From contig NZ_CP100000.1 of the NCBI RefSeq assembly GCF_024138165.1, forward strand, positions 310,001 to 374,000: 64,000 nt of DNA, given 5' to 3'. The translations under genes were made by a program, and so were the position numbers. Below the pieces are notes generated by a model, which did no database searches, was not told the origin of the DNA, and saw only the letters and a program-made list of their open reading frames with translations. Source of the DNA: Halorussus vallis (GTDB lineage: Archaea; Halobacteriota; Halobacteria; Halobacteriales; Haladaptataceae). Of this stretch, positions 42,493-50,317 are shown in pieces; the first letter of the stretch is position 1; the number at the start of each line of letters is the position of its first letter.

Positions 42493-42629
42493 GGCGCGAC
42501 CTCGTGTCGCGCCTTTACGCGCGAGGGACGACTGAGCGCCTCGGAGAGGCGCGACGGAGTCGGCTGGGGAGGCGTGTGGCCGTGCGGTTGCGGTGCGGTT
42601 TCTCATACTCATCGTGTCAGTAGCGGTCG
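42493..42629 (+). repeat. dispersed element A, copy 3
   Basis: The plus-strand copy begins with the 8-bp hairpin 42493-42500/42506-42513, then ACGCGCGAGGGA (42517-42528), a second hairpin with arms GCGCCTC/GAGGCGC (42536-42542/42546-42552), the core CGGCTGGGGAGGCGTGTGG (about 42561-42579), GTGCGGTTTCTCA (42594-42606) and the end GTGTCAGTAGCGGTC (about 42614-42628). Order and spacing match copy 1. Confidence 0.75.
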
Positions 42630-42706
42630 TAGTCGCAGTTGCGGTCGAGGAGTCGAGGGGTCAACTACTCTCACGGAGTGTCAATTCCCTCGCCCCATCC
42701 GGCAGG

Positions 42707-42713
42707 TCTAAAA
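42707..42713 (+). promoter_or_regulatory. TATA box of the YlbF-family gene
   Basis: TCTAAAA is centred about 28 nt before the ATG at 42738, supporting that start over farther upstream in-frame positions inside the repeat element. Confidence 0.5.
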
Positions 42714-42737
42714 CGTCCGAAGCCTAACCACCGACGC

Positions 42738-43136
42738 ATGAGCGTCGAAACCGAAGCCGACGAAACCGCCGAACTCTCGCACCTCGAAACGCTCGGCGAG
42801 GAGCTCGGCGAGGCCATCGCCGACTCGCCCGCCTACCGGACGTTCGAGGAGAAGAAGGCGGCGGTCGAGGAGGACGAGGAAGCCCAGGAGAAGGTCCGCG
42901 AGTTCGAACAGCTCCGCCAGGAGTTCATGCTCGCGCGCCAGACCGGCGAGGCGACCCAGGAGGACGTCGAGAAGGTCCAGCGAGCCCAGCAGGAACTCCA
43001 CCAGCTTCCCGTGATGGCCGAGTACCTCCAGGCCCAGGAGGAACTCGAAGCCAAACTCGAAGCCGTCAACGAGGCCATCTCGTCCCAGCTCGCGGTCGAC
43101 TTCGGCCAGCAGGCCGGCGGTTGCTGCGAGGACTGA
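42738..43136 (+). CDS. YlbF/YmcA-family protein
   Basis: This 132-residue all-helical protein reads MSVETEADETAELSHLETLG. The core YRTFEEKKAAVEEDEEAQEK, followed by VREFEQLRQEFMLARQTG and VMAEYLQAQEELEAKLEAVN, matches the YlbF-type helical fold that in Bacillus forms a 4Fe-4S/FAD complex stimulating RNase Y. The C terminus ends GGCCED, with a vicinal cysteine pair that could bind a metal or cluster. In archaea the partner nuclease is unknown. The start is supported by a TATA box. Confidence 0.85.
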   Translation: MSVETEADETAELSHLETLGEELGEAIADSPAYRTFEEKKAAVEEDEEAQEKVREFEQLRQEFMLARQTGEATQEDVEKVQRAQQELHQLPVMAEYLQAQEELEAKLEAVNEAISSQLAVDFGQQAGGCCED

Positions 43137-43355
43137 GGCGGCCTTCTGCGCACACTTTCCGTTTTCTGAATACCGTCGAGCGACGAGTGGCGACGCTCGG
43201 CGACGTCCGATACCGCCCGCTGACGTCCGCCACCGCCCGATGACGTCCCGCACCGCCGAACTGTTTAGCAGTCTGAATGGACAACCGGACGGTGTACGGC
43301 AGTTCGCCAGCACGAATAAGTGCGTCCTGAACGTTGAGAGTGGTGGTGGGGGACC

Positions 43356-44831
43356 ATGGACGATAATACACGAAACGACACGGACGTATCTCGTGACGGG
43401 GAATCGAACATCACCACGGACCGCGAGACGGTGCGGACGTGGCTCGAAGACGCGGGTGCGAGACCCGCGTACCGAACTACCGGCGAGAACGAACGGGAGC
43501 TCCACATCCATCACGACGAACACGACGCCGACGAGTCCGTCGAGGAGGCCGACTGGGACGAGTTCCATCAGCGATTCGAGGACGACGAGATGGCGCTCAT
43601 GCGCCACGGCGACCGCTCCGGCGCGGACGCCTTCGAGCTCATCCCGCAGTCCGAGGCGATAGAGCGGGCGACCCTCGAAGACCGAGAGGTCGAAGAGGCC
43701 CTGCTGGAGGGCGAAACCGTCACCAGCCAGATCGTCGAGACGAAGGTCATCGAACGGACGGTCCAGGAAACCGAGACCATCGAGAGCAAGATCATCGATA
43801 GCGAGGTCGTCCGCGACGAGGTCATCGACGAAGAGCTGATCCGCCGGGAGGTCGCCGGCATCCACCTCGGCGAGCGAGACACCGGCGTGACCGTCGTCGA
43901 GGAGAGCGAGTCCGTCGGCGTCGGCGACGAGGACCTCCGAGCTGAGGAGGACGAACTCGAGGTGCTCGAACACGAGGTCGTCACCCTCGACGTCGACGAA
44001 ACCCGCGAGGTCACCCGGGAAGTCATCGAGCGCAAGACGGTCGAGAGCCGGCTGGTGGACGTCGACATCGAGGAAACCGACACGGTCGAATCCGACACGC
44101 TCGAGAGCCGCGTCGACCTCGAAGGCGTCCAGCGGACCATCGTCGAGAGCGACATCCTGGGCGGCGAGGTCGTCACCGAGGACGTCATCGAGGGCGGCCA
44201 GATGGAGAGCGAGATCACCGAGGACCAGACCATCCTGACGGAGCTCTACGAGCGCACCATCGTCGTCGACGAGGTCGTCGACCGCAAGCGTCTCCTCTTC
44301 GAACTCGTCGAAGAGGACATCGTCGACACCGAGACCATCACGTCCCGAGTCATCGAGAGCGAACTCGTCGGCTCGGACGCGATGGAGGAGGGCGTCGAGG
44401 TCGAGGGCGTGGCCATCGATCGCGAGGAGACCGTGACGACCGAAACGACCACGACCACCGAGACGACGACCGAGACCACCGAATCGACCGACGCGACGAT
44501 GGGCGACGTGGAGACTACCGAGGCCGACACCGGGACCACGACCGACTCGGACACGATGGGCGAGTCCGACACGATGACCGACACCGGAACGGTCGTGCTG
44601 GACGACGACACTGTCGGCAAGCGCGTCGTCGACGAGAGCGGCGAGAAGGTCGGCGTAGTGACCGAGGTCGATGAGGACGCCGGCCAGATGTACGTCGACC
44701 CGAACCCCGGCATCGCCGAGCGCATCCGGAGTCGTCTCGGCTGGGAGAGCCACGACGACGACGCCTACTCGGTCGACCGTGACCACATCGAGGTCATCGA
44801 CGACGACGAAGTGCGACTCCGCTCACTCTGA
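43356..44831 (+). CDS. repetitive acidic protein with a C-terminal PRC-barrel domain
   Basis: This is a 491-residue protein. The N-terminal part (residues about 20-110) is a small domain (TVRTWLEDAGARPAYRTTGE, EFHQRFEDDEMALMRHGDRS). Residues about 115-345 consist of a repeated motif of 10-11 residues of the form VIExxTVESxLVDxD, for example VTSQIVETKVIERTVQETET and LVDVDIEETDTVESDTLESR. This alternating hydrophobic/acidic pattern should make a long beta ladder. A Thr/Glu-rich linker (about 365-410) follows. Residues about 415-491 (DDTVGKRVVDESGEKVGVVT, then YSVDRDHIEVIDDDEVRLRS) match a PRC-barrel. It may be a stress-associated or scaffold protein of the YsnF/PRC type. Confidence 0.78.
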   Translation: MDDNTRNDTDVSRDGESNITTDRETVRTWLEDAGARPAYRTTGENERELHIHHDEHDADESVEEADWDEFHQRFEDDEMALMRHGDRSGADAFELIPQSEAIERATLEDREVEEALLEGETVTSQIVETKVIERTVQETETIESKIIDSEVVRDEVIDEELIRREVAGIHLGERDTGVTVVEESESVGVGDEDLRAEEDELEVLEHEVVTLDVDETREVTREVIERKTVESRLVDVDIEETDTVESDTLESRVDLEGVQRTIVESDILGGEVVTEDVIEGGQMESEITEDQTILTELYERTIVVDEVVDRKRLLFELVEEDIVDTETITSRVIESELVGSDAMEEGVEVEGVAIDREETVTTETTTTTETTTETTESTDATMGDVETTEADTGTTTDSDTMGESDTMTDTGTVVLDDDTVGKRVVDESGEKVGVVTEVDEDAGQMYVDPNPGIAERIRSRLGWESHDDDAYSVDRDHIEVIDDDEVRLRSL

Positions 44832-44884
44832 GCGGACGAGCCGAGAGCGCAAGCCTTACCGGGGTTCTCGGCGAGTCCCCGGAT

Positions 44885-45718
44885 ATGGCTGTTCACTCAG
44901 ACTGGGGCGACTGGCTCCCCCGGGAAATCGAGGACGCCGACCCCGAAGGCATCGCCGTCTGGTACCTCGGCTGCAACGGTTTCGTGCTCAAGGCGGCCGA
45001 CACGACCGTGTTCGTCGACCCGTACCTCGGGACCGGCGACCCGCCGCGGACCGTCCGGATGGTGCCGGTGCCGTTCGACCCCGCGGACGTGACCGAGGCC
45101 GACGCCGTGTTCGCGACCCACGAGCACACCGACCACGTCCACGGCCCGAGCCAGGCCCCGATTCTCGAGAACACCGACGCGACCTTCTACGGCCCCGACG
45201 ACAGCGTCGCGGTCGCGCGCGAAGAGGAGAACTGGACCGACGAGTGGGACGTCTCCGACGACCGACTCGACGTCGTCGAGGAGGGCGACAGCGTCGAGGT
45301 CGGCGCGTTCACGGTCCACGTCGAACCCGCCCACGACCCCGACGCGACCCACCCGGTGAGCTACCTCTTCGAGTACAACGGCCGCACCGTCTTCCACGGC
45401 GGCGACACCAAACCCAGCGACGAGTTCGCCCGCATCGGCGAGGAGTACGATATCGACCTCGGCATCCTGGCGTTCGGGACCGTGGGCAACATCCCCGACA
45501 AGGAAACCGACGAACCGACGCGCACGAAGTGGTACAACGACGAGAACCAGGCCGTCGAGGCCGCCAGCGACCTGCAGTTCGAGCGCTTCCTGCCGAGCCA
45601 CTGGGACATGTGGAAGGGCCTGACCGCCGACCCGAAGGCGCTCCACCACCACGTAAACAGCTTCGACTATCCGCGCGAACTGGAAATCGTGGAGATTGGC
45701 GATAAAGTGGACGTGTAG
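44885..45718 (+). CDS. metallo-beta-lactamase-fold hydrolase
   Basis: This 277-residue protein resembles the UlaG/YtnP-like L-ascorbate-6-phosphate lactonase group. YLGCNGFVLKAADTTVFVDP is the first beta strand pair, THEHTDHVHG the HxHxDH zinc motif (residues about 79-88), and EYNGRTVFHGGDTKPSDEFA holds the bridging Asp. SHWDMWKGLTADPKALHHHV gives a C-terminal His. No signal peptide is seen, so it acts in the cytoplasm. The substrate is unknown; it may be a phosphorylated lactone or phosphodiester. Confidence 0.9.
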   Translation: MAVHSDWGDWLPREIEDADPEGIAVWYLGCNGFVLKAADTTVFVDPYLGTGDPPRTVRMVPVPFDPADVTEADAVFATHEHTDHVHGPSQAPILENTDATFYGPDDSVAVAREEENWTDEWDVSDDRLDVVEEGDSVEVGAFTVHVEPAHDPDATHPVSYLFEYNGRTVFHGGDTKPSDEFARIGEEYDIDLGILAFGTVGNIPDKETDEPTRTKWYNDENQAVEAASDLQFERFLPSHWDMWKGLTADPKALHHHVNSFDYPRELEIVEIGDKVDV

Positions 45719-46024
45719 ACGGTTCCCTCTGCCGTCTGTTCTTCTCCGAGCGGGAGCACGCACTGCGACCGCAACTGCGGCATCAATCTGACCGTAACCG
45801 CGAACGCAACTTGCACTCCAAGACTGAGGCCGGGATCCGAAGCTCACTTTCAAACGACCGAAGCCATCGCGCCACCTCGTCCACGACGAAGCGAACTTTC
45901 AAATACCATCCCGCGGCCAACTCTCCGCGGACGCTTCGCGCGGTCGCGGGCGGCGCACCTGGACCGCCAGTCCGGCTAAGCCGGGAACGGCCGAGCCCTA
46001 ACGAAAACGCGAGTACCGACTGGG
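45719..46024. other. intergenic region between convergent genes (306 bp)
   Basis: No ORF is credible. A direct repeat is visible: CGAAGCTCACTTTCAAA at about 45,839 and CGAAGCGAACTTTCAAA at about 45,888, 49 bp apart. Nothing else stands out. Confidence 0.4.
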
Positions 46025-46957
46025 CTACAGTCCGAGCAGGGACGATACGCCCGCAGGTAACTCGCCACCGTCGACCCACTCGTCCGACGAGCGTACGATC
46101 ACCCGGCCGTCGTTCGTGCCCGCCACGACCTGCCCGTCGTAGGCGGTCCACCCGAGCACGACCTCCTCGGGTTCGCCTGGGTACGCCACGGGCTCCAGCG
46201 TGTCCCCCTCGTCCGTGGACTCGAAGAGCGCGGCGTCAGCGCCGTTCTCGCCGCGCCAGGTCCCCGGCGACGAACGCGCCGCCGCGGCGTAGAGGACACC
46301 GTCGGAGGCGAACGCTTCGCGGAAGTAAGTGTGGTCGACGTCCGTGTCGAGTCGGGTCCACGACTCGCCCGCGTCCCGCGTCCGGTAGAGGCCGCCGCCG
46401 CAGGAGGCGACGTAGTGGGACGGTCCGCGCACGAGGACGTGGTGGACGTCGTCGTGGACGCCGTCCCTGCGCTCGGACCACGTCTCGCCCTCGTCGTCGC
46501 TGACGTGGACGCCGCCGACCTCCACGCCCGCGACCACCCGTTCGGGCGCGTCGGCGTGGGCGCCGAGGCTCCGAACGTGGGCCTCGTCGCGGTGGCGCGG
46601 CGTGTGCCACTGGTCGCGCGAGGGGAGGTCCTGGAACCCCTCGAGTTCGCCCCACGATTCACCGCCGTCCTTGGAGACGTAGAGGTGAGCGGGATGGGTG
46701 CCGGCGTACAGGCGTTCTCCCGAAGGGTCGCCCAGCACCGAGTACACCTCCTCCCGCGGGACGTCGAGGTTCGTCCAGAGGCCACCGCCGTCGGTCGAGC
46801 GGTAGAGGCCGCTCTTGGTCGCGGCGAACGCGCCGTCCCACGCCTCGAACCGCCGGACGCGCAGGACCCGGCCGCAGTCGAGCACCTGCTCGCCCGCGTC
46901 GAAGCGCGGGCCGTCGGTCCGATACACCCCGTCGTAGGTTCCGGCCAACAGTGTCAC
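46025..46957 (-). CDS. BNR/sialidase-repeat beta-propeller protein
   Basis: This 310-residue protein uses a GTG start (VTLLAGTYDGVYRTD). The repeated BNR motif S-x-D-x-G-x-x-W occurs as STDGGGLWTNLD, SKDGGESWGELE, SDDEGETWSERR and TRDAGESWTRLD, so the protein is a beta-propeller like VPS10/sialidase-type sensors and hydrolases. There are no acidic-pair catalytic residues of sialidases, and no signal peptide. It may be cytoplasmic or exported by an unusual route. The reading frame stays open across the antisense strand of the next genes for about 4 kb, which is not meaningful. Confidence 0.85.
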   Translation of the reverse strand: MTLLAGTYDGVYRTDGPRFDAGEQVLDCGRVLRVRRFEAWDGAFAATKSGLYRSTDGGGLWTNLDVPREEVYSVLGDPSGERLYAGTHPAHLYVSKDGGESWGELEGFQDLPSRDQWHTPRHRDEAHVRSLGAHADAPERVVAGVEVGGVHVSDDEGETWSERRDGVHDDVHHVLVRGPSHYVASCGGGLYRTRDAGESWTRLDTDVDHTYFREAFASDGVLYAAAARSSPGTWRGENGADAALFESTDEGDTLEPVAYPGEPEEVVLGWTAYDGQVVAGTNDGRVIVRSSDEWVDGGELPAGVSSLLGL

Positions 46958-47127
46958 GTGCGGACGTACGACTCGGAGGCCCAAATTCGTATGCCCTCTC
47001 TCCGCTCGCACCGTCGGGAGGGAAGTACTATGAGGCGTGCTACGAGGCGTACCGCGACCGTCGTGTCGAATCCGCGTCGTATCTACGAAATCGGCGAGCC
47101 CTCGATTTACGCTTCGCGCGGCGTGTG

Positions 47128-47135
47128 ATTTATAT
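47128..47135 (+). promoter_or_regulatory. TATA box of the coiled-coil/histidine-kinase operon
   Basis: ATTTATAT is centred 27 nt before the ATG at 47159 and decides that start in favour of the GTG at 47150. It drives the coiled-coil gene and probably the kinase. Confidence 0.6.
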
Positions 47136-47158
47136 GGCCCTTCTGGGATGTGAACCGT

Positions 47159-49093
47159 ATGAGTGACAGCATGACCGAAGTCGTGACGACCGAACGGGAC
47201 ATGGTCGTCGTAGAGAAGTCCTTCGAGGGCGACGAGTTCGCCGTACCGGCCATCAAGTTCGTCGTCCGCTCCGAGCGCGACGACCGCGCGGCGTTCACGC
47301 TCGCCGACGACATCCCCGAGTCGTTTCCGATGGACAACGTCGGATTCCACCCCGACTACGAGAACGACAACTGGACCGCGTACAAGGACCACCGGGTCCA
47401 GTTCGAGCGCGTCCTCGAACCCGGCGAGGAACTGGTCACCGTCTACGGCGTCCGACTCACCGACGACGACGACCCGGACGGCTTCCTCGGCTCGCCGTCC
47501 ATCGAGGAGGTCGCGCCCGTCTCGGACGACTCCGAAAACGACGACTCGGCGTCCGAGTCCGAACCGGAACCCGACCCGGACGCGCTCAACGGCGGCGCGG
47601 GCGAGCGCGACAACACAATCACCGACATCGTCTCGGAGGAGGACAGCCGACTCGTCCGCGACGTGGTTTCGGGCGAAGAGGGCCTCGGACTCGACGAGGA
47701 CGCGGACGATGACGACCCCCTCGCGGTCGAGGACGCCGACCCGCTGGCCGCCGACGACGCCGACCTCCTCGGCGACGCGGACGACCCGCTCGCCGAAGAC
47801 GAGGGCGAAGACCCGCTGGCCGACGCCGACCCACTGGCCGCCGACGAGGGTGAAGCCGAAACCGACGACGGGGCCGACTTCCTCGAATCCGAGGACGGTG
47901 AGAAGTTCCTCGAACCGGAAGCCGACGACGCCGAATCCGAGGACGACGCGGTCGCGTCGTCCGAACTCGACGGCGAGAGACCCTCCGAGGCGGCCGAGGA
48001 AACCGAAACCGCCGAACCGTCGGTGTCGCCACCGTCGGACGCCGCGTCCGACGAGGTTCGCGAACGGCAGGTTCGCTCTCCCCCGACGCCGGGGACGGTC
48101 GCGGCGACGCTCGCCGAGGAGATTCGCGCGGGCGAGGTTTCCGAGGAGGACCTGAAGGTGCTCCAGCGGGAACTCGACATCGACACGCCCGAGAGCACCA
48201 ACGTCCGCATCCGCCACCTCCAGTCGCGGGTCGAGGACCTCTCGGCCTACACCGGCGCGCTGGAGGAGTTCATCGACGAGGAGGGCGTCGCGAGCGACAT
48301 TCTCGGCGACTTCGAGGACGACATCGCGCAGGTCCGCGCCGACGTCCAGGCGTTCGAGGACGAGGTGCAGTCGGTCAGAGCCGACGCGAACGAAACCGAC
48401 GAGCGCGTCGGTGACCTCGACGACGACCTCGCGGCGCTCGAAAGCGACCTCGACGGTGTCGAGGAGGACCTGGCCGGGTTCGAGGACGAACTCGCGGCGG
48501 TCGAGGAACTCGACGCCGACCTCGCCGACGTCGAGGCCGACCTCGCGGCCGTGGACGGACTGGCAGACGACGTCGCCGAACTCGAATCCGACGTGGCCGA
48601 ACTCGGCGACCTCCGCGAGGAGGTCGAGTCGGTCGAGAGCGAACTCGACGCCGTCGGCGACCTCCGCGAGGACCTCCGGACGGTCGAAGAAGAACTCGAC
48701 TCGCTGGAGGACTTCGGCGGCGACGTGGAGGCCGTCTCGACCCAGTTGGAGGAACTGGAGGACCTCGTCGGCGCGAACACGACCGACGTCTCGAATGTGA
48801 GCAACGAACTGTCGTCCCTGCAGAGCGACTTCGAGTCGGTTCGGGACGACGTGGCCGACGCCGCCGACGCCGCGGAGGACATCTCGGCGGTCCGCGAGAG
48901 CGTCGAATCCGTCTCCGAGAGCGTCGAGTCGCTGTCGGCCGACGTCGACGCGCTCGAGGCGAACCTCACCGCGCGCGTGGAGGACGTCGAGGCGAGCGTC
49001 TCCGACGTCGAGGGCGAGATCGCCGACATCCACGACGAACTCGAAGGCCTCCAGGAGTGGCGCGACCAGATTTCGAACGTCTTCGGGAACTGA
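47159..49093 (+). CDS. acidic coiled-coil protein with an N-terminal conserved haloarchaeal domain
   Basis: This is a 644-residue protein. Residues 1-105 form a conserved domain (MTEVVTTERDMVVVEKSFEG, DNVGFHPDYENDNWTAYKDH, then FERVLEPGEELVTVYGVR) seen in many haloarchaeal proteins; its role is unknown to me. Residues about 110-300 are a disordered acidic region with repeated DPLA(A/V)(E/D)DAD units. Residues about 320-640 are a long coiled coil of DLADVEADLAAVDGL-type heptads with Asp/Glu on the surface, ending LEGLQEWRDQISNVFG. There is no signal peptide or TM segment. It resembles structural or signalling scaffolds. The next gene, a histidine kinase, starts 9 nt after its stop. Confidence 0.8.
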   Translation: MSDSMTEVVTTERDMVVVEKSFEGDEFAVPAIKFVVRSERDDRAAFTLADDIPESFPMDNVGFHPDYENDNWTAYKDHRVQFERVLEPGEELVTVYGVRLTDDDDPDGFLGSPSIEEVAPVSDDSENDDSASESEPEPDPDALNGGAGERDNTITDIVSEEDSRLVRDVVSGEEGLGLDEDADDDDPLAVEDADPLAADDADLLGDADDPLAEDEGEDPLADADPLAADEGEAETDDGADFLESEDGEKFLEPEADDAESEDDAVASSELDGERPSEAAEETETAEPSVSPPSDAASDEVRERQVRSPPTPGTVAATLAEEIRAGEVSEEDLKVLQRELDIDTPESTNVRIRHLQSRVEDLSAYTGALEEFIDEEGVASDILGDFEDDIAQVRADVQAFEDEVQSVRADANETDERVGDLDDDLAALESDLDGVEEDLAGFEDELAAVEELDADLADVEADLAAVDGLADDVAELESDVAELGDLREEVESVESELDAVGDLREDLRTVEEELDSLEDFGGDVEAVSTQLEELEDLVGANTTDVSNVSNELSSLQSDFESVRDDVADAADAAEDISAVRESVESVSESVESLSADVDALEANLTARVEDVEASVSDVEGEIADIHDELEGLQEWRDQISNVFGN

Positions 49094-49102
49094 TCGACGC
49101 CG

Positions 49103-50179
49103 ATGTTTCGCCGGTCGGACGAGCGCTCGGTCGCCCGCAGTGTCGGCCCGTTGCGGTCGTGGTCCGTCGTCGGTCTCGGCGTCGGACTGCTGGCCGTCTC
49201 CGGAAGCTACTTCTTCGTCGACGCCGCGCTCGACGCGACCGAACTCGTCCGACTGGGCATCCCGGTGGGTGTTTCGCTGTTGGTCGTCGCGCTCGGTACC
49301 TGGCTTCGGACGTCGGCGCTCTCGGCGAGGCGCGTCGGCGCGGTCTTCGTCTGGAGCGTCGCCGGCGGAATCGTGATGGGCCTGCTCTCGGGGTGGGTCA
49401 CGGTGTTGCAGGCGATGGAGGGACGACCGATGGTCCGGCCGGCGTCCATCGTCCTGACGGAGGTCGCCCTCGGCGCGCTGGGCGGCGGCCTGCTCGGCGT
49501 CTACCACGGCCGCCTGCGCCGCCGGACCGAGCAGTTGGCCGAGGAGCGAAATCGACTCGACGAGTTCGCGGGCATCGTCTCCCACGACCTCCGCAACCCG
49601 TTGAACGTCGCGCAGGGCCACCTCGAACTCGCCTGCGAGACGGGGCGCGACGAGAGCTTCGAGGCGGTCGCCGACGCCCACGGCCGGATGGAGCGATTGG
49701 TCGAGGAGGTGCTGGCGCTGTCGCGGCGCGGCCGAACCGTCGCCGACGCGGAGTCGGTGTCGGTCGGGTCGGTCGCCCGCGAGGCGTGGGCGACCGTCGA
49801 GACGCGGGGGATGGAACTGCGCGTCGAAACCGACCGCGAAGTCGTCGCCGACGCCCGGCGACTCCGGGCGCTGTTCGAGAACCTGTTTCGAAACGCTGTC
49901 GAACATGGAATCGAGGACGGGTCGGCCGACGACCGCGCCGGCGCGGTCGTCGTCGGCGAGTGCGAGTCGGGGTTCTTCGTCGCCGACGACGGGCCGGGCA
50001 TCCCGGCCGACGAGCGCGAGCGCGTCTTCGAAGGCGGCTACTCCACGGCGAAGAACGGGACGGGCTTCGGCCTCGCCATCGTTCGACGCATCGCCGAGGC
50101 CCACGACTGGCGTATCCGGGTCGGCGAGAGCGAGGCGGGCGGCGCGCGCTTCGAGTTCGTCGGCGCGCGCGACCGATAG
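49103..50179 (+). CDS. membrane-bound sensor histidine kinase
   Basis: This 358-residue protein has four hydrophobic segments before residue 135 (for example SVVGLGVGLLAVSGSYFFVD and RLGIPVGVSLLVVALGTWL). The HisKA domain holds H161 in FAGIVSHDLRNPLNVAQGHL. The HATPase_c domain shows the N box FENLFRNAVEHGIE, the G1 box VADDGPGIPADERE and the G2 box GTGFGLAIVRRI. Its input is the short transmembrane bundle itself; no PAS or GAF domain is visible. It is co-transcribed with the coiled-coil gene (9-nt gap), so the coiled-coil protein could be its partner or signal input. No response regulator is adjacent. Confidence 0.9.
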   Translation: MFRRSDERSVARSVGPLRSWSVVGLGVGLLAVSGSYFFVDAALDATELVRLGIPVGVSLLVVALGTWLRTSALSARRVGAVFVWSVAGGIVMGLLSGWVTVLQAMEGRPMVRPASIVLTEVALGALGGGLLGVYHGRLRRRTEQLAEERNRLDEFAGIVSHDLRNPLNVAQGHLELACETGRDESFEAVADAHGRMERLVEEVLALSRRGRTVADAESVSVGSVAREAWATVETRGMELRVETDREVVADARRLRALFENLFRNAVEHGIEDGSADDRAGAVVVGECESGFFVADDGPGIPADERERVFEGGYSTAKNGTGFGLAIVRRIAEAHDWRIRVGESEAGGARFEFVGARDR

Positions 50180-50191
50180 GACAGGGACACG

Positions 50192-50228
50192 CGGCGCGGC
50201 GTCGCGGCACCGCCGCGACGCCGCGCCG
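50192..50228. terminator. 16-bp-arm hairpin after the histidine kinase
   Basis: Arms 50192-50207 and 50213-50228 pair perfectly around a 5-nt loop (caccg), starting 13 bp past the kinase stop. No T-run follows. Confidence 0.55.
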
Positions 50229-50317
50229 GACCGGAGTGACCGTTCTGCGGCCGAACCCTCGGCAAAACGTCGCACGAAGCGCAACCGGTTTACTGGCGCC
50301 GTCCGTGTTTCGGGGTA

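Noticed and set aside
42180-42720. tRNA-like stretches in the dph2-ylbF gap
   Set aside because: Stretches such as GATTCGAACTCC resemble a T-arm, but no complete cloverleaf or CCA-adjacent acceptor stem could be formed; the region is explained by element A.
42708-44786. A 692-codon minus-strand frame antisense to the repetitive PRC-barrel gene
   Set aside because: Its sequence mirrors the plus-strand repeats and lacks domains, a sensible start or its own promoter; the plus-strand gene has clear protein character.
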